NCBI GenBank assembly: GCA_019694435.1
Contig: JAIBBZ010000002.1
Coordinates: forward strand, 124,001-188,000
DNA: 64,000 nt
From: Pirellulales bacterium
GTDB lineage: Bacteria > Planctomycetota > Planctomycetia > Pirellulales > JAEUIK01
Direction: 5' to 3'
A program made the translations under genes and the position numbers. The notes below the pieces were generated by a model. The model was not told where the DNA came from, did not search any database, and saw only the letters and a program-made list of their open reading frames with translations. Positions 56,035 through 64,000 of the stretch are shown here, piece by piece (position 1 is the first letter of the stretch; each line of letters starts with the position of its first letter).

Positions 56035-58377
56035 TCAGGGGGGCGAGGGCCTTGCAAGCCGGGCGCGGACCGCGGCCAGATGGCCCGATGCCGCCGGCCA
56101 GCCGGGCACCAGCCGCAGGGCCGCCTCGAGTTCACGCTGGGCATCGTCCCAACGCTCCAGGTGCATGTACGCCACGCCGAGGTCCAGCCGGATTTGGGGT
56201 TGGTTTTCATCCAGATCGCGCCCGGCCTCCAGCACGGTGGCTGCCTCGGCCCAGCGCTGCTCGGCCAGCAGGGCACTGCCCAACTCGAGGCACGCCAGCG
56301 CGTTGGGGGGTTCGAGTTCGCGCCGTCGGCGCAGATGTTCGATGGCGGCTGCATGATTGCCGCGCTGGTGCAGCAGGATGCCCAGTTGGCGGTGGGCAGC
56401 CGCGTTTCGAGGATCGAGCTGCACGCAGGTCTGCAAATGTGCCAGCGCCGTCGCCACATCGTTCCGCTGCTTCGCAACCAGGCCCGCGAGATAGTGTGCT
56501 GCCGCCAGGTCGGGATCGCGCGCGAGCGCTCGTTCGGCGGTGGCCGCCGCCTCGGCAAGTTCGTTCTGCTGGAGCAACAGGATGCCCAGCGAGACCTCGG
56601 AGAGCGCGTCGCCCTGCCCCTGGGCCAGGGCAAACTTCAGCAATTCACGCGCCGGGCCGACCAGGCCTGCGTCGCTCAATACCTGGGCTCGAGTTGCCAG
56701 CGACATCGCATTCGGGCCATGCGGCACGCCTGGATCGAACCAGAGTTGCTCGATCAGCCATCGATCGTAGGCACCGTTGTCGCTCGCCGGGCCTGGCGGC
56801 CGCTGGCGAAAGACGATCAAGGGCGACGGGTCGTCGTTGGCGTACAGCACCGGATCGTCTGGCCCCGGCTTGGGCACACGCATCATGCCACCTGCGTAAT
56901 AGACATTGCTCAGGCTGACGAATACCAGCTCGGCAGGGCGATCGCGAAACAGCGTCACGGCCGTCGGAAAGCCGGCCAGCGTGCTGGCGTTCAGTGAGTA
57001 GCCCGCCAGCGGCCGGGAAACGTAGCCAAACCATGGATTGCTCAACAGGTAAGGAAACGGATGCCCGGCCACGATCGGAGCGTTGGCCGAACGCTCGATC
57101 GCCCGGCAAGCGGCCTGGGTGGAACGCAGGTCCTGCAAATACTCGTGGCTGCGATCGTTACCGCGGGCGTATGCGGCCGGCCCTTCCAACCGAGGAAAGA
57201 GCCGGCCGTTCCAGTTCGCCAGGTTGACGACGATCATGCCGACAATCAGCGCCACGGCGACACGTGCGGTCACCAGCTGTCGCAACAACACGCCCGCGGC
57301 CACCCATAAGAACGGCACCAGAAGCGTGTAATAGCGCGGGGCCGGATAGCCGAACCGCACCAGCGCCGCCACGAATGCCGGCATCAGGAGCAATGCAAAC
57401 ACCAGTTCGGGCTGCAGCGTCAAAAGCCGGTTGAGCGCCCAGGCAAGTCGCGCCGCGCCGCGAGGCGCTGCCGGATTGCGCCAGATGTCGCGTGCCGCGC
57501 GCGCGGCAACAAACAAGGCCGCCAGGCACACCGCGATGGAGAGCAGCACCAGGTCGGGACAGATGACAACGCTGCCGGCCAGCGCGCGCAAGGGGTGTGC
57601 ACTGGCCACGAGCGCCAACAGTTGCTCGTCGATTCCGCTCCAGCGGTAGGCAATAGTTTGAACGGCGAGCGCCAGGGCCAGGGCCGCCAGCGCGCCAAGC
57701 CGCCGCAACGCGCTGCGTTTGGGCTCAGCCGCGGCATTGCCGAACAAAGCGAGCACCTGATAGGCGATCGCCACGACCGTGATCAGCATGCCCGCGGGCT
57801 TCATCAGAAAGGCCCCCAGGCATGCCCCTGCGGCCAGTACTGGCCGGCCGCGGCAAATCAGCGCGCAGGCTGTCACCGACCAACAGGCGGTCGGCAAATC
57901 CATGCCGAGCATGTCGGTCTGCGTACTGAATTGAGGTGTGGTCCACAGGGCCGCGGCGCAGGCCGCGGCGACGAGCGCCCCGGTCCGCGGCGTCAGCAGG
58001 CGATACACCAGGAAAACCGTCACGGCCGCCGCCAGGAACTCGAGCAGGTGGCACGCGACGAATACGCTGGCCGCATCGGGCAGGCTCCGCATGAACCACG
58101 CGATCAGCGTTGGCAAGGCGCTGACCATGTAAGCGCGGGGGCCGCCCGCGCCGACGTAGGTTTCGTGGTAGCGCAGCCGGAGGTAGTCGAACTGCGTGTC
58201 GGCCAGGTAGCTGGCCTCGTTCCACAGGCCGGTCACGCACTCGAAGTACGGGGGGGCCGCGATCACTTCGAATCGCACGGCGATGATCGCCAGCCAGATT
58301 GCGCCGCAGGCTGCCCAGGGGTGCCACCAGCGGCGCGCTGTACGCCCGGCCGTTGCATCACTTGCCGCCGAGTTCAT
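56035..58377 (-). CDS. Membrane glycosyltransferase-like (GT39/ArnT-type) protein with TPR tail
   Basis: 780 residues from ATG 58377. About twelve hydrophobic segments to residue ~420; the first loop carries PPYFECVTGLWNEASYLADTQFDYL, with acidic residues in the position used by polyprenyl-phosphate-sugar transferases. A periplasmic-type domain follows, then from about 590 at least five TPR units (for example AAHYLAGLVAKQRNDVATAL, AAHRQLGILLHQRGNHAAAI, DLGVAYMHLERWDDAQRELE). Probable role: transfer of a lipid-linked sugar, with TPRs binding a partner; this is inference. Paralogue of the gene at 58434. Confidence 0.75.
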   Translation of the reverse strand: MNSAASDATAGRTARRWWHPWAACGAIWLAIIAVRFEVIAAPPYFECVTGLWNEASYLADTQFDYLRLRYHETYVGAGGPRAYMVSALPTLIAWFMRSLPDAASVFVACHLLEFLAAAVTVFLVYRLLTPRTGALVAAACAAALWTTPQFSTQTDMLGMDLPTACWSVTACALICRGRPVLAAGACLGAFLMKPAGMLITVVAIAYQVLALFGNAAAEPKRSALRRLGALAALALALAVQTIAYRWSGIDEQLLALVASAHPLRALAGSVVICPDLVLLSIAVCLAALFVAARAARDIWRNPAAPRGAARLAWALNRLLTLQPELVFALLLMPAFVAALVRFGYPAPRYYTLLVPFLWVAAGVLLRQLVTARVAVALIVGMIVVNLANWNGRLFPRLEGPAAYARGNDRSHEYLQDLRSTQAACRAIERSANAPIVAGHPFPYLLSNPWFGYVSRPLAGYSLNASTLAGFPTAVTLFRDRPAELVFVSLSNVYYAGGMMRVPKPGPDDPVLYANDDPSPLIVFRQRPPGPASDNGAYDRWLIEQLWFDPGVPHGPNAMSLATRAQVLSDAGLVGPARELLKFALAQGQGDALSEVSLGILLLQQNELAEAAATAERALARDPDLAAAHYLAGLVAKQRNDVATALAHLQTCVQLDPRNAAAHRQLGILLHQRGNHAAAIEHLRRRRELEPPNALACLELGSALLAEQRWAEAATVLEAGRDLDENQPQIRLDLGVAYMHLERWDDAQRELEAALRLVPGWPAASGHLAAVRARLARPSPP

Positions 58378-58433
58378 GGTCGCACGATGCCTTCGAGCCG
58401 CAGCGCGGGATGGAGTCTGCCGGCGGGCGCCGT

Positions 58434-60275
58434 TCAGCGCCCGCTTTGCGTACGCAGCGCGCGAACGTGGTTGAGTTCGAGTTGCACGGCCGCCGAGTTG
58501 GGGAACTTGCCGAGCAGCCGCTGTAAACGCTCTTCGGCGGCAGCGAATTGTCCTTGCTCGACCCGATACGAGGCAAGCGCCAGCTCCAAGTCGACCGGCT
58601 CGCCGTGCCGCACCGACGCCAACTCGAGCAATTCGGCCGCCGCGGCGACCAGGCCCGAGCCGTGCAGCACACGGGCCCGCAGCAGCGCCCGTTCCGGATT
58701 TTCCCGCGGATCCGCCGGACCGAGAAAGCATTGCTCGAGATACCAGCGGCGGCGCGCCTCCGAAGTCGTAGCCGCCGCGCCGGGCCCTGCGCGGTAGATC
58801 ACCAGCGGCGAGGGCAAATGATCGTCGTAGAGCACCGGGCTGTCCGGCGAACGCTCCGGTAGCGAGGCCAGGCCGTAGTAGTAGTAAATATTGTCGACCT
58901 CGAAGCAGCGCAGCTCAGCCGGCAGATCGACGAGCAATTGGGACGCCGGCACGATGTTGGTTGAAATGAACGGGCTGACGGAATAGCCGCGCAGCGGGCG
59001 ATCGACGTAGCCCAGCCGAGGGTACGTCACAAAATGCGTGAACGGGTGAAACACGAGCAGCGGCGTGTCGTCGGCCGCGCTCGCCAACAGCCGGATGGCC
59101 CGAATGTTCGATTCATGATCGGCCAGGTATTCGTGGCTGCGTTCCAGCGTGCTGGCGTGGCGGCTGAGCGGCGTGATTTCCACCAGCAGCGCGCCGTTCC
59201 AGTTGACCAGGTTGAACGCCACCACCGCGCTGGCCAGCCCCGCCAGGACGCGAGTGCGGGCTGTGGAGCGGCCCGCCCATGCGGCGAACAGCATGTATAG
59301 CGCCGGCATCGACAACACGTGGTAGCGCGGCGCGAAGGTCCGGGCATAGATCACCACCATCAGCGGAACGGCTACGGCCAACAGCAAGAAGAACAGCGCC
59401 ACGCGGCGATCGTGCAATGCGGCCGGCAACGGCTCGCGCGCGCCGCGCGAAAATAGCCAGCCGAGTAGCTCGACAAACAACAGGACCGCCGCGAGCGCCA
59501 TCAACAGCAACACGTCGGGGCACAATGCCAGGAGGGCCAAGAGATAAGGGGCCTGAGCATGGTGGGAGCGGATGATCTCTTCAGACCCACCCCAGCGAAA
59601 CACGCCGATCTGGCAGGCCAACGCCAAGACGTTCCACCCCAGGCCCCACGCCAGACGCCTTGCGGCGGCCGACCGCCAGCCGGCCGCCAGCAAGCAACAC
59701 AGCGTGGCGATGGTCGCCGCGGTAATCAGCGCGCCGGTCGGCTTGATGAAGAACGCCAGCGTACCGACCAGGGCCGCCTGGGCGTAGCGCTCGCGAGCCA
59801 CGCAACGGGCCGTCCAAACGGCGCAGGCCGTGATGAAGATTTCAAGACCCAGCATGTCGACCTGCGTGCTCAGGATCGGCGTCGTGAGCAGCGCGAAACA
59901 CAGCACGGCGGCCAGCCACCCGGGCACGCGATCGCGCAGCAGCCCGAAGAAGCCGAGCGTCATGGCCGCCGTGGCCGCGAAGACGCTCAGGTGATACGTG
60001 GCCAACGTGGCGGTCGTCCCCAGGCCCAGGGTCCAGAGCAAGGCCACGACCGAGGGCACGATGCTCGTCACATAGGCTCGATCGTAGCCCTCGATCGTCG
60101 AGCCTTGCTGGTTGCGCAAGGCCAGCACGTCGAAGTTGGTTTCGTAGAGAAAGCCGGCCTCGCGAAAAATGCCCAGCGCGAAGTCGAAATAGGGCGGCGA
60201 CGTAATCACCGCGGCGCGCAGCAGCGTGATGCTCACCAACAGCGCGAAGAAGGCGACTGTGATGCGCCAGCTCAT
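58434..60275 (-). CDS. Membrane glycosyltransferase-like protein, paralogue of its neighbour
   Basis: 613 residues with about eleven membrane helices and a short TPR-like end (LELALASYRVEQGQFAAAEERLQRLLG). It shares with the next gene PPYF-x(4)-G-x(3)-EA-x(2)-L-x(2)-T-x-FD-x-L-x-LR, STQVDMLG, FFIKPTGALIT, RSHEYLADHESN and the RPLRGYS segment, so the pair arose by tandem duplication. The gap between them is 56 bases and the gap to fusA about 100. Gene order puts both inside the translation cluster. Function predicted as a GT39-like sugar transferase, substrate unknown. Confidence 0.75.
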   Translation of the reverse strand: MSWRITVAFFALLVSITLLRAAVITSPPYFDFALGIFREAGFLYETNFDVLALRNQQGSTIEGYDRAYVTSIVPSVVALLWTLGLGTTATLATYHLSVFAATAAMTLGFFGLLRDRVPGWLAAVLCFALLTTPILSTQVDMLGLEIFITACAVWTARCVARERYAQAALVGTLAFFIKPTGALITAATIATLCCLLAAGWRSAAARRLAWGLGWNVLALACQIGVFRWGGSEEIIRSHHAQAPYLLALLALCPDVLLLMALAAVLLFVELLGWLFSRGAREPLPAALHDRRVALFFLLLAVAVPLMVVIYARTFAPRYHVLSMPALYMLFAAWAGRSTARTRVLAGLASAVVAFNLVNWNGALLVEITPLSRHASTLERSHEYLADHESNIRAIRLLASAADDTPLLVFHPFTHFVTYPRLGYVDRPLRGYSVSPFISTNIVPASQLLVDLPAELRCFEVDNIYYYYGLASLPERSPDSPVLYDDHLPSPLVIYRAGPGAAATTSEARRRWYLEQCFLGPADPRENPERALLRARVLHGSGLVAAAAELLELASVRHGEPVDLELALASYRVEQGQFAAAEERLQRLLGKFPNSAAVQLELNHVRALRTQSGR

Positions 60276-60313
60276 GGATCGCTATCCGTAAGCGCGAGGC
60301 CCGGGGCCCCTGT

Positions 60314-60376
60314 CGATCAGGGGGAACTTTGCCAGCATGCCGGTCTTGACCGCGCCGATCCGGTGGGCACGGCCGA

Positions 60377-60392
<16 letters not shown>
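60314..60392. repeat. 60-bp offset duplication of the fusA 3' end
   Basis: 60374-60392 (last codons of fusA with its TGA) and 60314-60332 are 16/19 identical and offset by exactly 60 bases. In the fusA frame the downstream copy reads CAA-AGT-TCC-CCC-TGA, placing a second TGA at 60319-60317. Confidence 0.7.
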
Positions 60393-62452
<2,060 letters not shown>

Positions 62453-62627
62453 GATCGCGGTTCCGGCCGCGGTGCCCCCCGACGGGACATTGCACGGATG
62501 CTGCGGCGGTTCGTCTCGTCCCTCAACAACAACGCCGTCTCGAGGCGGGGGGCCTCGAAGACGGCGCAGATTTGATCCGTTCGACGCGAACAAGTCCACG
62601 GGGCGCTACCAGGCCCACTGAACACTC

Positions 62628-62664
62628 CCAAGCAAAGTGGGCACCCTACCAAGCAAAGTGGGCA
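62628..62664. repeat. 21-bp tandem duplication of the rpsG 3' end
   Basis: The 16 bases 62649-62664 at the end of rpsG recur exactly at 62628-62643. In the rpsG frame, AHFAW-stop is followed after one codon by AHFAWE, with TAG replaced by GAG. Confidence 0.8.
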
Positions 62665-63116
62665 AACGCCTTGTTGGCGTCGGCCATGCGATGCACGTTT
62701 TCGCGCTTGGTGAACGCCGTGCCTTCGCGGTTGTAGGCCGAGATCAATTCGTCGGCCAGCTTGAGGTAGGTGGCGCGGCCCTTCTTTTCGCGTACCGCGG
62801 CAAGGATCCAGCGAATCGCCAGCGACAACTGCCGGTTGCCGCGCACCTGCATCGGCACCTGGTAGGCCGCACCGCCGATTCGCTTCGAACGCACCTCGAC
62901 CTCGGGCTTGACGTTTTCGATCGCCTGCGTGAAGACGTCGATTTCGCTCTCGTTGGGCAACCGCTGGCGAATCACGTCCATCGCATCGTAGACCACCTGC
63001 AGCGCCGTCTGCTTCTGCCCGTCGTACATCAGGCAGTTGACGAATTTCGACACAAGCTTCGACCCGTACTTCGGATCGGGAGCAAGTGTCGATTGGCTGG
63101 CAGTGATGCGTCCCAT
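62646..63116 (-). CDS. rpsG: Ribosomal protein S7
   Basis: 156 residues, the usual length. [43 protein letters not shown] and [12 protein letters not shown] at the end. Head protein at the E/P site. The terminal codons are duplicated downstream in frame. Confidence 0.98.
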   Translation of the reverse strand: MGRITASQSTLAPDPKYGSKLVSKFVNCLMYDGQKQTALQVVYDAMDVIRQRLPNESEIDVFTQAIENVKPEVEVRSKRIGGAAYQVPMQVRGNRQLSLAIRWILAAVREKKGRATYLKLADELISAYNREGTAFTKRENVHRMADANKAFAHFAW

Positions 63117-63242
63117 GGCTGGCAGTTCCTGAGGGGGCCCGTCGTGCGGGGGCTATGAATCTTGATGCGGTGATTGAACGTGGGGGGCGGCGCCTGGGGT
63201 CGGCTGCGCCGAGCACGGCTTGCGCAGGGTTGTCCTGGGCGG

Positions 63243-63611
63243 TTAGCTCTTCTTGGCGCCGTACATGCTGCGCGATTGCTTGCGGCCCTGCACGCCGAGC
63301 GTATCGAGCGTGCCGCGGATGATGTGGTACCGCACGCCCGGCAGGTCACGTACGCGGCCGCCGCGGACGAGCACGATCGAGTGTTCCTGCAGGTTGTGCC
63401 CTTCGCCCGGAATGTAGACCGTGACTTCTTTGCTGTTCGACAGCCGCACGCGGGCCACCTTCCGCAGCGCGGAGTTCGGCTTCTTGGGCGTCATCGTCTT
63501 GACCTGGAGGCAGACGCCGCGCTTTTGCGGACACTTGTCCAACACGGGCGACTTGCTGAACTTCCGAGGCGGACGGCGCGGACGCTTGATCAATTGGTTG
63601 ATCGTGGGCAT
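63243..63611 (-). CDS. rpsL: Ribosomal protein S12
   Basis: 122 residues. [53 protein letters not shown] (lysine of TPKKPNS is the usual streptomycin-site residue) and [13 protein letters not shown]. The regulated first gene of the str-type operon behind its own promoter. Confidence 0.98.
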   Translation of the reverse strand: MPTINQLIKRPRRPPRKFSKSPVLDKCPQKRGVCLQVKTMTPKKPNSALRKVARVRLSNSKEVTVYIPGEGHNLQEHSIVLVRGGRVRDLPGVRYHIIRGTLDTLGVQGRKQSRSMYGAKKS

Positions 63612-63738
63612 GTCAGGCTTTCGACGGGTGCGGTTTCGGCAGCAGGCTGGTGTGTTTCGTTTGCAGCGGGCAGCGCGGACCGTGGCAACGTGCTTACCAC
63701 CTCCGGCGAGCTATTGGCCCCACCCGCGCGAATTACTG

Positions 63739-63766
63739 AGTCTACCGCCTCGCCGAATCGGGTCAA
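63739..63766 (-). promoter_or_regulatory. Promoter of rpsL-rpsG-fusA
   Basis: Minus strand: TTGACC at 63766-63761, 16-base spacer, TAGACT at 63744-63739; the -10 is identical to that of the rpsJ promoter. Predicted start near 63732, leader about 120 bases. Confidence 0.65.
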
Positions 63767-63816
63767 GGCGGAGAAAACTCCGGAGAATCGTGCGAGTTTC
63801 TGGCCAGGGGGCGAGC

Positions 63817-63849
63817 AAAAACCCCGCCGAGCGATGCCGCACGGCGGGG
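63817..63849 (-). terminator. Intrinsic terminator of the gene upstream of rpsL
   Basis: CCCCGCCG (63849-63842) pairs with CGGCGGGG (63829-63822) on the minus strand, followed by five Ts (63821-63817). It closes the transcript of the partial gene at the right edge. Confidence 0.75.
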
Positions 63850-63897
63850 TATTGCTAGCAGTTTCACGGTCACGCACGGCGCCACAGACTGCCGGTG

Positions 63898-64000
63898 TTA
63901 CTGTCCCCCAGTTTCGCCGTCGCCCGCCGAGCCGGGGGTCACGCCGGCTTGTGCCTGACCCAACAAGGTGTCGAGGTTGGGCACGGCGGCCTTGTCGCCG
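63898..64000 (-). CDS. C-terminal end of an unidentified protein
   Basis: 34 codons ending GDGETGGQ-stop (TAA at 63900-63898), open to the right edge. The visible tail (AVPNLDTLLGQAQAGVTPGS) is low-complexity and fits no family. By gene order rpoC would be expected upstream of rpsL, so this could be an RpoC tail, but nothing in these residues proves it. Confidence 0.55.
   Translation of the reverse strand, partial: GDKAAVPNLDTLLGQAQAGVTPGSAGDGETGGQ

Overview
The window looks like a chromosomal segment from a planctomycete, probably of the Pirellula/Blastopirellula type. The reasons are very high GC with strong third-position bias, a Tat-exported DUF1501 protein, a sialate O-acetylesterase-like protein, several xylose-isomerase-like TIM barrels, Gfo/Idh/MocA oxidoreductases, PQQ-type propellers and a DUF6263-like secreted protein. 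The lineage call rests on family content only; there is no rRNA in the window.

Left part (1-38300). From the left end come a secreted protein cut by the window edge, a SelA-like PLP enzyme and, on the minus strand, scpB. A minus-strand carbohydrate block follows (3610-8671: a D-tagatose/D-allulose 3-epimerase-type enzyme, an AcpH-like protein, a Gfo/Idh oxidoreductase, a second TIM-barrel isomerase and a PMI-like cupin), faced by a DUF4432 aldose-epimerase-like gene. Then come an ArsR regulator, an MFS transporter, a DUF1501 protein, a sialate esterase-like protein, a propeller protein, an APC permease and a glycerol-1-phosphate-dehydrogenase-like enzyme. A compact operon of radical SAM/SPASM enzyme, small membrane protein and signal peptidase I follows. 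Next is glnB behind a sigma-54-like promoter, an acyl-CoA dehydrogenase plus CoA-ligase pair, pckA, an enoyl-CoA hydratase, a penicillin-acylase-type Ntn hydrolase, a PQQ propeller protein, a divergent protein kinase, an S1-domain protein, a Tat-exported hydroxypyruvate-isomerase-like protein, a lipoprotein and an HExxH metallopeptidase-like protein.

Right part (38349-64000), almost all on the minus strand, is the translation supercluster. Read in the direction of transcription it is: the end of an unidentified gene and its terminator; rpsL-rpsG-fusA; two paralogous membrane glycosyltransferase-like proteins with TPR tails; rpsJ-rplC-rplD-rplW-rplB-rpsS-rplV-rpsC-rplP-rpmC-rpsQ-rplN-rplX-rplE-rpsZ-rpsH-rplF-rplR-rpsE-rplO-secY-adk-map; a terminator; then rpmJ-rpsM-rpsK-rpsD-rpoA-rplQ. 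Genes for L30, IF-1 and EF-Tu are absent from their usual places. Promoter-like sequences precede rpsL, rpsJ and rpmJ, and terminators precede the rpsL and rpmJ units, so the cluster seems to be at least three transcription units.

The most unusual signal is not a gene. At the 3' ends of at least seven genes (a sugar isomerase, the sialate esterase, the PQQ protein, rpsD, rplF, fusA, rpsG) the terminal codons, stop included, are followed by a second (once a third) degenerate copy. Six of the seven repeat periods are multiples of three (18, 24, 24, 42, 60, 21 bp). In four genes the downstream copy supplies a second stop codon in the same reading frame. All sequence comparisons were made by eye, without alignment software or database searches.
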